Assembly: GCF_022376445.1 (NCBI RefSeq)
Contig: NW_025955129.1
Location: forward strand, 20,336 to 84,335
DNA from: Fomitopsis serialis
Lineage: Eukaryota > Basidiomycota > Agaricomycetes > Polyporales > Fomitopsidaceae
Direction: 5' to 3'
DNA length: 64,000 nt
Position numbers and translations under genes: made by a program. This document shows, piece after piece, positions 10,817-23,399 of this stretch (position 1 is the stretch's first letter; the number at the start of each line of letters is the position of its first letter). The notes below the pieces were generated by a model that saw only the letters and a list, made by a program, of their open reading frames with translations, was not told the origin of the DNA and made no database searches.

Positions 10817-13800
10817 CTGTCGACCAAAGGTGATGCGAGCCTGTTCTAAGTAGTCAATGGCATGCTCATTGTATTTACGTCAGCCGCGCCAGAATTCCTC
10901 GACAGCGTAGAATCGAACACGGACACATCTCGGCGACAGAGGTATATAAAAGCCTCACCCGGCGTAGTCGCGTCATTGTCGTAGCTCGACCATGAATATC
11001 TGATGGTGGGCCCTGTACACGCTTATCGTTAGCACTTATCGGTTGGTCTTGCTTGCGTTTGCGATTTCTTTGGCTTTCCATAGGTAATTCGCGTTCGCGT
11101 CAATGTCCGTTCTTTGCTAGACCGTACGCGTGATGACCCCTTACGTCCCCCAATTCATTGGCTTCGCTCTACTGTAGGTCATTTGACAAACGGGTGTATG
11201 TACAGTATGTGATCATTTCGAGTTCAGTTCGTCTGTCGTTCCATTCAGTGAATCTCTTGCTGCTCGTCACAACATACCCCGATTGTCCCCAGCTTCATCT
11301 GTACTTTGATTACCCGTACCAAGCACGCACTGTCCTATATCATAAAACTACACGCAACTGCACATGTCCTCGGGCAAATCCAACGGAACATGCCCCGAGG
11401 CACAGTTACGTGAGCACTACTCCCTCGTACTCGTTATTGGCTTCCTGCCACGGCTTCGGTTCGCGTATTCAAAACTGGCCTTCGCTATCCTGCCGCGACG
11501 TATGGCCTCGTAGTCACCGACGCTGGGGCGCGTTCCCGCTGCCTTCAAGCTGAATGCAGAACGCGCTAACACGGAGGGCTGCGAAACAAGGACAATGCCA
11601 TTTCGTGCTGATCTGACCATCACACGCATTAGCATCACATTCGCTGACAGGATACAACCCACCTCCCCGCGGGAAGCCCTGACCTCAAACGATCGCAGGT
11701 TCGGATACGGAGAACCCGAACGTGATCAGTAAACGAACATCGCATCATGAGACTAACATGGGGAGGAGGAGCGTGAAACGCTGCAGCAAAACGTCCCGAG
11801 AACAGTACTCAGGAACGAGTAGGTCAGTCACCAGCACTAGAGAGCGCGCGTAGTGCTCACGTCGTCGATCCGTCCGCACGGGCTCCCCTACCCTCTAGAG
11901 CCAGTAGGTTTCGAAGCAGCGATACATGTGTCGTCCGCGAGACCGAGTCGATGACCTGGTTATCACTTGTGTGTGCACCATAGATGCTCGCCACGTCCGT
12001 TGCGTACCATGGGATCTCTTGCGGTCTCGTATCTTCGGCTGGCCCATCTTGATAGGTCGTCGTCGGTGGCTGAGGTGTCTAAGTTCAAGTCGGGCCGGTG
12101 GGTTCTCCAGCGCGATACGTCAACGTGGTGTACGGCGCAGCCAGCATGTCCTGCGAACCGTTCTGGTAGGTACAACATGTCACGGAGACGGCCCGTTGAC
12201 GAGCACGTTCGACTCTCCTCGGACAACAAGCCCACGTCACAGTTCGACGACGAGCCTGCTGTCAAGACGGAGTGGTGAGGGCCCCGCCAGCGCACAAACC
12301 GTCGCCTGTGGTATGTCGTCCACGTATTTAGCATTCACCCGACTAACGAGTTCATCGCGTACTTACCCGCAAATCCGTTTTTCCAGGCGACATCCTTAGA
12401 GATGCGCCGGTTTGCGCCGCGTCCAAACAGGTGAGTTCTTCTCAGCCGCAGGGACACAGTCGCTGACGACCTTTCCCCCCATCTGTTCCCTGCTGCCCCA
12501 GTTGTCGCTCCGTTGATGCATTGGACAGACGTTGACTTGTAGTAAGCGTGTATCCGCCCACCTCGATATGGCTTCACGGCGGGTACTGACGATCTTTCGT
12601 GACCTGTCCCGTCGCTGCGACTGACGGTCTTGTTCCTCAAGCGGTGACACTGCGTGTACGACCGCCATTGTACCCTCGTATGACACCCGCGGCTTGCACC
12701 CCATGAAGGGGATGTCCCGAGCTGGCCGCTACGGCCCTCTGTCTACTGATTCGGGAGTTGATTGCCTGGTTTATGCGGCACGTCGCGTCCTATAGTCTCG
12801 CTCAAGATCCTCCACGCGGCTTCACGTGCGGGGTTTGTGTCGAACCTATCGCGTCCTATGCCTTCCGGATCTGATTACGTCGGGCGGGTAGTCCCGCGCA
12901 GTAGAAGGAAGGTTCCGACGACGATGGTGGGCTGACCGACATCGTGAACGCCCGAACATCTTCTCACGCCGGACAGCTGTGCGCGGGAAGCACAATGCTC
13001 AGAGCGACGTGGCGGATACCCGAGTCAACGTGCGACTTGGTTCGAGTGTCCCCAGCTCCGTACGACACCAGCCTGGCACGTAGGCAGACGCGACGGCCTG
13101 CCCTCGCACCGAGCCTCCCTACACATTTACCACTCGCGGTCAGCTCTGCGCCGGGACGACGGACGGGTCCTTGTCGTGGCACGCACGAACTGCCAGCCGG
13201 ACACGCAGACCGCCAGGGATGCTGGGGAGCGACGCGTACGATCGGCAGCGCGAACGCGCACAGCTCCGCGCCGCATACACGTAGATCGTGGGTAGAGTAA
13301 GGGCGGGGATGTAGCATGCGGGGTGCAGGGTCCTCGCGTATCGATAAGTATGGTGTGACGAACGAATTGAGTGGCGGGGTGGCCGACGTCGGAGACTCGT
13401 GGGTGGTTGGGGGCGTGGGTATAGCTGGAGACAGTCGAAGGGGTGGAGACTTACTTGTAGGACGGCGCAGAGCACGGTTTGGTCCGCGTGGCAGACATGG
13501 GTCACGCCCAGATTGCCGGGAGTGTGACCCAGGGTGTGTTGTAGCGAGTCGGAGTCGCGCGCGATGGTAAGGGCGAGACACCAGAACATCCAGGACACTG
13601 GCTGACACGGGGTTTGTCGAGGAGGCCTGAGACATGCTGCTATGTGGTGGCCGAGTTTGTGCGCGGGAGGTGCCGTATCGTGAAACTGGGATGCCGGGGC
13701 AGCACCGGTAGGTGGGCAGTGCCGAGGCCCGCGGCGCGTTCGCGAGTATGCGTGGGACGCGCGTGGTGTGACGTGGTAGGCAGGGACAGCGGTGCTCAGC

Positions 13801-14059
13801 CGGGCGTCGTGCTTGTTTGGAGGGTAAACTGATTGTTTGGAGGGTGAACAGCGCCAGGGCAGAGGCCGTCGACTGTGCGCAGGCAGAGCGAGGTGGCGAT
13901 GGCGGACAGCGTAAGAGGTCAGCGGGAAGCAGAGGCGGGGCATCGGCGGCGCGGCGTACTCACAGCTGGGTCGTAGTGAAGTCGCAGACGCGCCGTGGCG
14001 GACTGCACAACGAGGAGGTCGTCACGGTCGCCGGCGAGCAGTATGCGCCCCGAAGCGCC
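10817..14059. other. Gene-poor region, no supported gene
   Basis: A good TATA box (TATATAAAAG) sits at about 10941-10950 without a recognisable gene behind it. Around 12179-12720 are short coding-like pieces with splice-like edges (the ATG at 12179 opens MSRRRPVDEHVRLSSDN and meets a GTGAGG; another piece ends CAAACAG|GTGAGT), but I could not chain them in frame, so they may be a decayed gene. At 12950-14000 long minus-strand frames are rich in His, Pro, Arg and Ser, as expected from G-rich sequence, and match no family. Confidence 0.35.
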
Positions 14060-14312
14060 TACAGCAGATTCGGAAAACCTTGTCCGACGCGTCCCCGCGC
14101 GTGCGAAAATTCAAATAAATCAAGAAAATGACGAAAATGCGGAAAAGTCTAGGAATCGCGATACACGCACCGTAGCCACTATAGAACACCGTGTATGCCT
14201 TGTTACAGGTTCGTGGCGTATGCGGCATGTCTATCGAAGGCAAGTTGAGGGTGATTTGAAGGTTGTGCGATGGTCGACGTGGCGGGCAATGTTGGGCGCT
14301 AACGCTCACTCC
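14060..14312 (+). repeat. Left arm of the inverted repeat
   Basis: Paired with 14963-15215. The two differences I noticed are homopolymer lengths: CGGAAAACC here against CGGAAACC in the other arm, and GATTTGAAGG here against GATTTTGAAGG. Arm lengths are therefore equal. Confidence 0.85.
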
Positions 14313-14962
14313 CGGGGCATTCACTCAGAATCACTGCAGAACACCGCTGTGGGTACTCAATATGACCCGGAATGTATGCGTGATGACTTAGAGACATGGT
14401 TCTAGATAGATATAACCTGAGAGGAAGAAATTTGTGCATTTAAAGGGGAACCAGGTCAAAGACTTGCCTCCCCGAAGTGCTCGCATTGCCAGTGCCAACC
14501 TGAGATGGCCTACTCAGATTATATCTTCAAGTCTTGTTCTCAAAGCTCTCAATAAGTTGTCGGACAGTTTGTGTTATTTCGCCGGGAGTCCCGAGGCCGC
14601 AACTTCGCATTTCCGGCTGGCCATGAAGCTTGAACGCTATGAAGTCTTACAAGACAGGAATTAGTCACTGGCACTGAAGACAGGGCTGAATAAGGTCTCG
14701 GCTTCCTCGAATATCGCTCTGATATTCATACTGTCCCCATGTCGATGTCGGGCCCAACTTCAACTTGAAGTTGAAATCGCCAGGCACTGTACTGAGCGCT
14801 GAGCGTTGAGGCAGCCCTCCTGATTATCATTGTCCAACAAGCTACTACATCTGTTACATACAATGAGAAATACATTGATACAGCTGTACTCCGCGCGCTG
14901 TTCGGGCTATATCGAGCACCCGACGACACCCACAACTGCATTTTGCAGTGGATGCTCCTCGA

Positions 14963-15215
14963 GGAGTGAGCGTTAGCGCCCAACATTGCCCGCCACGTCG
15001 ACCATCGCACAACCTTCAAAATCACCCTCAACTTGCCTTCGATAGACATGCCGCATACGCCACGAACCTGTAACAAGGCATACACGGTGTTCTATAGTGG
15101 CTACGGTGCGTGTATCGCGATTCCTAGACTTTTCCGCATTTTCGTCATTTTCTTGATTTATTTGAATTTTCGCACGCGCGGGGACGCGTCGGACAAGGTT
15201 TCCGAATCTGCTGTA
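14963..15215 (-). repeat. Right arm of the inverted repeat
   Basis: Reverse complement of 14060-14312 with near-perfect identity; the outer end is CTGCTG followed by TA. Confidence 0.85.
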
Positions 15216-15459
15216 TCGAGACGCGACGCGTCCATGCCCGCAGGCGACCGCTGGGTCCAACGAGCCAGCTCCTGCCGTCTCCCGTTCGCTGCACTGAGGA
15301 GGTCGAGACATCCAGCTGTCCGATCGCATACCTTGCCCATACTGCCTCGCTCTCCCTTAAATCTAGCGGCCTTGGGAGACGTCGTACACCGCTCTGTTCC
15401 ACCCATTCATCCTCCCACTGGCCCGGGCACGACGAGGACTCGCGAGTCGTTGGCAGGCG

Positions 15460-16130
15460 TGTTGGACCTCGACACGCAGAACGTCCATCCTAAGCCTCGC
15501 CATGGCAGGATTTGATTTCTTCATCCCGCTCAACATTGTGTATCGTCTTCTTTCACTCTTCTTACGCTGGTATGCTGACGGTCGCGTCTAGGACACCCGC
15601 GGGTAACCCGCAATCTACCACAATGCGGCATGCTCTTCCTCAACTTGCTCCTCTCGTTGCCGACCTCTTCTACTAAGACCGCACTCGCGTCCTCTGGTGT
15701 GGCTCCTTCTTCCGGCGGAACCAGCTTGCGATGGGTTACTGCTGCGTCATAGCTGAGTCGTCACATGGACTACCGGCTCTTCCCTCCAACATTTATTAGG
15801 GCTTATGCGAATGCGTTCCGAATAGTCCTCAGCCATGTATTCAACATCTAGCTCGCCAGCCTCCATCCTCTGCGGGTTTTCGGCCTCATCGTTGGCGCCG
15901 GGGTGCTCGCAGCATATGGGACCACGAGCGTCGACACGGGCTACGGACCGGACACGGATTCCCGTGGCTCTGGGTGATCCTCATGACCGCGGTGACTCTA
16001 TTCCGGGTGAACAACGAGCGAGCGAGCTCCGCGAATGAGTGGCCCTCGTCGAGCATGTCGATCTCGCTGGGGAAAGTACGATTTGCCCGTGCTGCCGGGG
16101 CGCGTCAATGACAAAGCCGCCTTTGACGAG
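15460..16130 (+). pseudogene. Decayed copy of the multi-pass membrane protein
   Basis: Collinear nucleotide similarity to exons 2-4 of the gene at 5377-6879: AAGCCTCGCCATGGCAGGA matches its exon 2 start; the block around 15590-15770 matches exon 3; and GCGTCGACACGGGCTACGGA at 15928 matches the exon coding for SVDTGYG. The end near 16030-16130 matches the charged tail (GGGGAAAGTACGA). The relic has many stops and indels and no usable reading frame, and the first exon is missing or unrecognisable. It is in the same orientation as the intact gene, about 10 kb away, so a local duplication followed by decay is the simplest explanation. Confidence 0.75.
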
Positions 16131-17128
16131 GGACCAGACGAGAATGAGCCCGGTGAGTACGCCGACGGTGGAGATCAATCCTGTGTGAAGCGAACCGCGG
16201 CCCTGCTCATGTTCCGGACGGTACGTGAATACGTCTCCCACTGGTGCTTACTATCTTATGCACGCTTGATGATTCTGAATGAATTACCTCAGATACCCTA
16301 ATGCGTTATGCTGCGCACTTGACTTCCGAGACTGTTATCTCTCGCGCTCTCCAGCCGCCATCGCATGCTCCTGCACTCGGACGCCCCGTCGCATTCTGGA
16401 GGACACCTGGGGTGGTGACTTGCCGATCGAGTTGTACAGATCAGTGTATATGCGTTTGATTGATCCATTCATTGTCACGGTCAAACCGCTGAGACCACCT
16501 CGCTGCTCTGAACAGCACGTTCGGCTCTCTACGGAAAAGGCAGAGCAGAAGACAGTGTATTGCTCCTTGTGCTTGAGTAGGTGCTGTATTTCGTACGTTC
16601 CGACCTGTACAACGACTTATCTATCCGTGTAGCACTTGCACCGCCTCACCCCCCACTCAACGAAGTGGCACTCAGGGTCGGCCTAGGTCCCGAGACTACC
16701 ATGCACCATGACATCGCTGAGAGGCTCCGGCGCCTCTGCTCACTGTTTTGTCCAGAACCATGGCGGTAGGAGTGTTCCCAGTGCCGGCTTCCAGTGGTCT
16801 AACCTCGGATTACTCGCTGGTACTTTTCACATGCGTAACTATGTCCTTCGTATGTATTCTCCGTCTCAAAGCCTCTCGCACTCACTATGCAGCTTACCTT
16901 CGCGCGCGCCACATCCCAGGCGTACTTTCCGACCTGTTGTACTTATGTTGAGGTCGTCACACCACAGTCCAATACCGCACGTCCTGCTCGTGTTCTTCGC
17001 AGCTTCCCTACTGTCTATTCTACCTGCCCGTGTACAATACCAATGTACTATGTTGGTTATGCTGTATTTATATCTATGTTGACACGGCCAACGACCTCAA
17101 CACTTCGTCCACAGCATGATCAAAGTCA
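16131..17128. other. No supported gene
   Basis: Only short open frames without motifs. A 30-bp stretch near 16590 resembles one near 7365, which hints that the duplicated block carrying the membrane-protein relic continued downstream, but the match is too weak to define. Confidence 0.4.
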
Positions 17129-18903
17129 CTACCACCACCAGTGACGGTAGTACATGTCGTCATCAGGATCGGGATCAAACGTGAGTTCCATAACTCCGCG
17201 GCTCAACCACGGCGCAAAGAGAGCGACCATGCGGGATTTGAACCTAGACCACACGACTCGGACGTGCTTGGCTCCAGAGTATGCTTCCTCCCACTCCAGC
17301 GCGAAATCGATATCAACGCTATTCTTTGGAAGCCCGTCATAGATGCCGCGAGACAGTATGGTGTGGACTGTGGTGAGAGAATTTGTCGCTTCTGCGGGGG
17401 ACTCGGAGGCAGAGACCTCATTTGCGTCCTGGAGACCTTTGAATCGGTCAAGACACGTGCGGATGCGAAGTTGCCGCAGATGCGGGCTGGTGATGTCGGA
17501 CAGCAAGGCCTCGAGAGTCCATTGTATAAACTGCGGTGACGAAGGACTCAGGTGCAGAGTGATGTATAATTCCTCCAGTGACGTGTTTGCAGAGAATCGT
17601 GGTACAGCCTCCAAGTCAGTGAAGCCTACACTTACGTCGGTGAGCTATCATGATTCAGCTACAGTGAGCGCCGTGGAACATCACCTCCATATAAGATTTC
17701 TTGCGTCCACAAAATTTTTTGAGTGCAGCTCCTGACAATTGCAGTATGTTGGTAGCATCCGCTACAGAAGGTTCTGTATGCTGTTGGTCCGCGATCCAAA
17801 TCTCCAATTCACGCAGTTGGTGGTATGTTCGCGGGTTGACCAGTGTTAGCAACTGTAGTGCGCATCTCGAGGACACGTTGCTGAGCTGGAATGTTGACAA
17901 GGAGGATCGAAGTGGATGGTCTATGTGCACGCCGAGGGCTATGTCAGCTGGTGCGGGTTCGAGACCTGGGTACGTGTCCCAGTCATAATCCTTTAGGCCT
18001 ATTGACAAGCTAGACAGGTTGCGAAAGCGTTGTAGGTAGTCGTTGATCTCCGGAAGCGAGGTGAAGTGCCGTAGGTTCAAGCTGAGGTCATTGATAGCAG
18101 GGTATGCGGAGCAAAGATCCAGAAGATCCTGCAAGCGAGCATGTTCAGATGCGGCGCAGCTCTGGCTGTCTGGTTCGGCCGCCTTGCCACCGTCCAGAAT
18201 ATGTATCCCACAGAGCTTGTGATGGGTCATCTTGACGGTGGGCGCAGCCAAGTCTATCGTGGATGGGGAAGGGTGCTGGAATGTTACTGCCTCAATGTAC
18301 ACACGTGAGAGACTGGGTAGTGCATTGATCATCCTGCGAAGATCGAGCGCGCTGCGAAAGCGGCAGTGCCGAAGAGACAGGGATCGCATGGAATCTTTGC
18401 AATGCGAGAGACGGAGGAAGTGCTGAGGGTGGGGGTTGGTAGTCGCCCAATCCACACGATCGAGCGAGAGGTCTGATATTCGAGATAACAAACCTAGAGG
18501 AATGTGCATCACCCAGGAGTGCGCGAACTGTCCATCGAGTTCAAGCGATTCGAGTTGAATCTTGAAAAACGGCAGGTATCTTGGCAGAACTAGGAGCCTT
18601 GCGTATCGCATGAATTCCTCCTTCTTTCGGATAAAGTCCTTGGGTAGCGTCGGAGGGAAGAGAGTATATGTAGCGCAATGCCAAGCGCGGCAAACGAGGC
18701 AACACCTCGCAAGCGCCCGGGGATCATCCCAAATGAAGTCGACGATGTGCTCGATGAGTTCGTGTGGAAAGCGCGGACAGTTGCCCCTGTACGCACGGGG
18801 AGTTAGCATAATTGGCATGTGCCACATAGACTGGCGGTTGCGCCAGAGACAAGAGTACGCACCTCGAGTATGTGGGCGGCTTGTATGCAATGATCTCTCG
18901 CAT
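17129..18903 (-). CDS. F-box/leucine-rich protein, copy 3
   Basis: Exon 1 (18903-18863) encodes MREIIAYKPPTYSR; exon 2 runs 18786 to about 17685; exon 3 from about 17625 to 17129. The F-box follows the first intron directly (CPRFPHELIEHIVDFIWDDP, then LARCCLVCRAWH), with leucine-rich sequence through LSIGLKDYDWDTYPG and a conserved tail, ALFAPWLSRGVMELTFDPDPDDD. The leader-intron-F-box arrangement and intron phase match the other three copies, which is why I start at 18903 rather than at an upstream frame opening. The exon 2/3 junction is one base out of phase with the best GTGATG donor and GTGTAG acceptor, so the exact intron is unresolved. The tail closely matches that of the copy at 39678-42853. 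Probable SCF substrate adaptor, substrate unknown. Confidence 0.8.
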
Positions 18904-20932
18904 TTCGTCTTCGTTATTCGCGGTATCGCCCGCCTAGCGAACGGCCATGTAAATGAATCATGCGACCTCACATCTTTTTGGGAAGGACTCACCTAGCGCA
19001 AGCTCGAGTTCCGTGCAAAGAAATTACCGGCGGCAGACGTAGAGACAATCTACTGACATCACGCCAAGATCAGACGATGGCTTGCCCTGCCAGTGATAGC
19101 ATGCGACTGTGTCCTCACCTGAGCAAGGTATCACTGTTTGAACCGCGTTGGACGTGAGCGCTACAGAGACACCGCTTGGAGGGAGGAACAGTGGACTATG
19201 GAAGTCGCAAATCGGGGCGAAGAAATACCCTGGCTGAGCGTAGATAGTATCAGGATATGGGATACGGACGTGGCTCTCACTCACAAGGTATATAGCGGCC
19301 ATTATTTATGAATAAGGCCGAATGCAATGCAGTATGCAGGCCACACGGCCTCGAACAGGCCCCGCGTGAGATCTAGAAGTGTATTAGGTTCTGGGAGTCC
19401 TACTTTAGTACTCAGATCGCCTCACCATTGAGTCCACACGGACTGCGTGCTCAGGACACGGCGATGTTGGTGTATTGAACCTAATTAGCACGCACATAGC
19501 GCATGTACGGCGCACGGTCCATGCAAGGATCTGAGTGAATAGATCGTCCTATCTCCCAACTGACACTGGCACTGTATGCGCTCTGCCCTCTTCCGGCTGC
19601 AAGTCCGGGGATATGTAGAGGCACTCACCGGCGCGTACAAACGAGCAGATCCATTTGAACCAAGCTCCTGTCTAATAAATAGTTAGCATAACAACCAAAC
19701 CCCGAGACAAGTAAATCTGGGTCCGGTAGATCACCGGAATAGCACCGACTCCGACACGAATACGAACATGCAAGGCGAAGGCACTGCCCTGCGGTTCATG
19801 GGAAGAGATATCTGGGATGTTTCTTCGCATATATAAGCACCATAATACCGTCTGTACCTGAGCAATGCTCCACGCCATGTATAGTGCACCGCGCGTCGGA
19901 AAGGTCGCACAGCCGCACCTTCGGATGTATGGAAGACGCGTTGCAAAGCGAAGAAACATTAAACCTTGCTGTAACAGTTGACTACGACGATACCTACAAT
20001 TAACGGCTGGCGCCCCAGCCAGAAGATCAGCAGGATGCTGTAAACGGCACCCCGTCCCTGCTTCGAGGAACAGGTATGTGTCAACCGCGTTCATATACAG
20101 GACCTGGATGGGAGCCCTTGGGAGCCTCGTTTGTTTCAGTCCTCTCCGGAGGTCGTGTCGCTCAAGTGACGCCTGCTTACCAGCTGCCTCGGTGCGACCG
20201 ACGATATCAGGCGGCGACTCGCATGATATTGCTACTGCGGGTGTGTCAGCAAGTACGCCAGCATATGGGCGTCGCGCATCTAAGCATCCTGCAGCGCGTT
20301 CAAGGCGTGGTTTGCACCGCGTGTCTGGCACATTCTGTGCTTCTTAGGGAACACGCGACTGAGTGCCAATAGCTATAACGCCGACCAGGGTCCATTCATA
20401 GAAGGATGTCAAGTGGCTGTATGTACATACTTACGGTCAGTACCTGTAGCATCCCACGTTCACGTCCGCCGTGACTTGGACCTCGGCATGGCCATTCTAT
20501 TGTTACATTGGCGTATGAGAGCATTTGAAACAGCCGCAGACGGGCCCAAGACGTGCCCGCCTCTTGCGTTGCTTGAGTTCGAAGGGCTGCGCGACCGTGG
20601 ACCAGAAGCAAAATGCGCGCTTGTCAGACACGATGACTGTTCACTCGCGTCGCGGTCTGCACGTGATGGATGCGCCTTGCGGACGGTCGTCGCTTGGCGT
20701 TTGTCTTCGTACAACGACCTTCTTCGCCGTCCTCACTGTTCTTTCCTGCCTGCGCGCCGCAATAGCTTCCTGGGCCCACATATCGGCATCAATAGCAACG
20801 CTCGCCGAATCTAGTCTTTGGCTCACGACGAACCACGCATCCAACAACGGTCTCGCTGCATCTTCACTCTTCATCCGGGTCTCTGCTCCCTTGTGTTCAT
20901 TTTTCATACTGCTGCTTTTGCTCTGCTCGAAA
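18904..20932. other. Intergenic, no supported gene
   Basis: Short open frames on both strands without motifs. From about 20480 to 20930 codon-like bias increases toward the start of the Ecm11-like gene, but no exon can be defined; this is probably its promoter and 5' leader. Confidence 0.4.
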
Positions 20933-22730
20933 ATGAGTGCTCGCGTTCCCTTTATGCCTCAACGGCCTGCGTCAGCTCGCCCCGAAACCTCGGCTCCTTC
21001 GCTCTCCAGTACCGTCGCTCACGACTCGTTTCGCCCAAACGGGCTGCTTTCTGGCAGTCACTCAGCCCTACATACTCGTACAACGACGGGTCCGCTCCAA
21101 AAGACCCGCATATAGCCACCCAACACAGCGCCGAAGCTGCACTGAAGGCCGCGACAAACAAGCCGCTCAACGTATCCGGCCTCGCGAAGCGCAAACCCGT
21201 CCTCAGTCTAACGGGGTCTCCGGACTGGGTACGAACCGCAAGTCCTTTGATAGCTCTGGAGCCGATGCTCGCTCGACCAGGCCTTTCTTGCTCCGAGCCA
21301 GGCTCACCGTCTGTCGGGCCCTCGTCCGTCTTCTCCGTTCTTCCTCGGAAGCACCGTCTCAGGCACTGGATCTGGTTCTGAGTTCTTGTCTGTGAACGGA
21401 TTCCGCCCGCCGATGCTGCCTGTGCCGTCCAAGCTGCAGACCTCGGGCTCTGGGGATAACCTGAACGGTAATAACGCGCATATAGTCACCTCGGATGGTG
21501 CTGGCGACGGCAACACCTCTGAAGCGCACTCTACGAACGGCGACAGATACAACGACCTCCGTTCACTGGGCTCGAACAATCCCGAGCGCGCCCATGCTCG
21601 CCCGCGCGTCTCCTCTCATCCGTCTCTCGAGAAGATCAATGAGGATGAAGACGAGGACGACCGAGGTCACCCAGGCGGTGCCCATGGCCAACGGGCCTCC
21701 GGGTCCTTCCCGGATGATGCCCACGCGGGCTCGGACGACGCTCCTTCCGAGGCGTCTCAGCCTGGCTTGCGTAGGTCGGTCAAACGCATCCATCAGCAAG
21801 ACTTCGAGGAGGAAGAGTTCGCGTACGGGACTCAGTCGAAGCGGTACAAGCTGGACGGGCAAGGCCTCGCGGTGAGTTTAGCCTGTCTTCGAGGCGCGCT
21901 TTGCACCCGTGTATCGAGGTCGTGGCTGCGTAGCACCAGCGGATTCCCTGGTGCCGACGTCATTACCCTGCTGACATCCCGCACAGGACGACCTCGCAGC
22001 GCGCTACTCCCGCGGACCGACCCCCGACGTCCGCGGGTACATCGCTCCCGAAGACTACGAGCGCGGCGTCCCTGACCCTCGCGCGCATTCGCAGCAGCCC
22101 GACAGGCCTTACTCCCGCATGTCCGAGGCACACGTTCATCCACAGGCTCAGCCCGCACCCTTGGACCCTACGGGACGCGGGGAGGCGTTGTACAAGCTCA
22201 TGGGACAGGACCTCGGCGAGTTCGTGGAGGGCCATGTGGACGCGTACGAGGAGGCGAAGAAGAGGTGGTCGGAGTGTTCGATGGAGGAGTGGACGGCTGG
22301 CGCAGACGGTGAGTTTGCGTAGCGCTTACTTCGAACCTGCGTGAAGGGTGGCTCATGCGAGGCGCATGCAGAGTTGACAACGAAATTCTCCAAGATGTTG
22401 GATTTTGTACGTGCTGCCTTTACTCTCCGTGTAAGCATGCTGCTCATGATCGTACCAGGTCAAGGACCACATGACGTGCGTTCCACTCTTTGCCCACACG
22501 CAGTCCCGAGTTCACTCGTGAGTGATCGCTGATGCTTGAAGCATAGTGCGAAGCTGTCCCTGTACGCCTCGCTTCATTCCGCCGTCGCCTCTCACAAATC
22601 CACTCTCGGCGAGCGAGAGAAGGCTCTGGTGGAAGCACGGGAGAGCCTGGTGCGAGAGGGAGGTGCGGTCGTTGGAGGTGGCGCAGTCGCATCTGCTATG
22701 CAGGCGGAGAAACCGAACGGGGAGGACTAG
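20933..22730 (+). CDS. Ecm11-like protein (basic disordered N-terminus, C-terminal helical domain), several apparent frameshifts in exon 1
   Basis: The start at 20933 gives MSARVPFMPQRPASARPE. The 3' exons are clean: about 21254-21871, 21987-22308, 22372-22406, 22459-22475 and 22547-22730, all with GT-AG borders. The central part is low-complexity and charged, with a probable basic patch KRIHQQDFEEEEFAYG. The C-terminal part, YKLMGQDLGEFVEGHVDAYE then CSMEEWTAGADELTTKFSKM and LGEREKALVEARESL, resembles the helical domain of Ecm11, a meiotic chromosome protein; the assignment is by pattern only. In the first 350 bp the plausible protein moves through three frames, each time as if one base were missing, between 21060 and 21320. 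Tail-to-tail with the next gene, 157 bp between stops. Confidence 0.55.
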
Positions 22731-22887
22731 TAGGCTGGACAACACCAGCAGCCGCAGACACTTCCTGCGCACGATCGGTAAGGCGCGTTGACGAGTATTG
22801 GGACGATACGGTAAGATAGGGTATGTTCGGTCGAAGATACAAAGATACATGCTGTACACTGGCAAGTTGATCACCTTCCACGCGTCC

Positions 22888-23399
22888 TCACGATGCCTTC
22901 GTGATCAGCTCCTGCACGATCTTTACCGCCCTCTTGAACTTCGCTTTGTCCTCCGCTGTCGCCTGCACCGTGCTCGTCCCAGTCCCGCATCCCGCGGGCC
23001 CGCCATTCATCCACATAAGGTCGTCGCTCCCGAACGCGATGCTCGTGTCCAGCCCGTAAATGTCCTCGCTCCCCGGTGGCTGCTCCGTCGGGATCGATTT
23101 GAGGATATCGTGCAGCTCGCCGACGAGCGTCGTCGCCCCTGTGTCGGTGGCTGACAACGCCTTGCGCTCCTCATCGCCCAGGGAGGGCGTCCCGTCGGGA
23201 CGCACGGCGGCGGTGGTATTCCAGCTGGGCTGCGAGGGTGTTCCGGTGATCGTGTAGATCGCGCTCGGGGTGGGAGGAGCGAAGCCTCCGGTGATCCCTA
23301 TAGGTAATCGTAGATGTGTGAGTCGATGTCTGCTCGCATGATCAAGACAAACTGTGGCTGACCGTGTTGCAGGCGGAGCGAGAACTCGGTCGGGGCCAT
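22888..23399 (-). CDS. Small conserved-looking hypothetical protein
   Basis: Two exons: 23399-23363 (MAPTEFSLRLQH) and 23297-22888, joined across a 65-bp intron to read HGITGGFAPPTPSAIYTI. The protein is about 148 residues, acidic in the middle (GDEERKALSATDTGATTL, then ELHDILKSIPTEQPPGSED) and ends in a lysine-rich helix (AEDKAKFKRAVKIVQELITK). No signal peptide, membrane segment or catalytic motif is visible and I do not recognise the family. The frame stays open through GC-rich sequence with good splice signals, which supports a real gene. Confidence 0.65.

Larger units (their letters stand above)
14060..15215. mobile_element. Candidate non-autonomous DNA element with 253-bp terminal inverted repeats
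   Basis: The first 253 bp (14060-14312) and last 253 bp (14963-15215) are near-identical inverted copies. The outer ends read TA-CAGCAGATTCGG and CCGAATCTGCTG-TA, so a TA target duplication with CAGCAG termini is a natural reading, as in the Tc1/mariner/pogo group. Weaker inverted similarity continues inward to about 14370 and 14893. The middle, about 650 bp, has no transposase or other recognisable coding sequence. A simple inverted duplication without transposition cannot be excluded, because other copies cannot be searched for here. Confidence 0.6.

Noticed and set aside
12179..12720. Possible multi-exon gene with GTGAGG and GTGAGT donors
   Set aside because: Joining the pieces gives stops in every phase tried; noted only as a possible relic.
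13140..13943. 267-codon minus-strand frame, including LGHTPGNLGV resembling a metallo-beta-lactamase/glyoxalase II motif
   Set aside because: The composition (His, Pro, Arg, Ser) follows from G-rich DNA, the opposite and neighbouring frames are also open, and no upstream HxHxDH motif is present.
17225..17262. tRNA-like word GGATTTGAACC
   Set aside because: It lies inside the coding exon of the F-box gene and no acceptor or anticodon stem can be formed around it.
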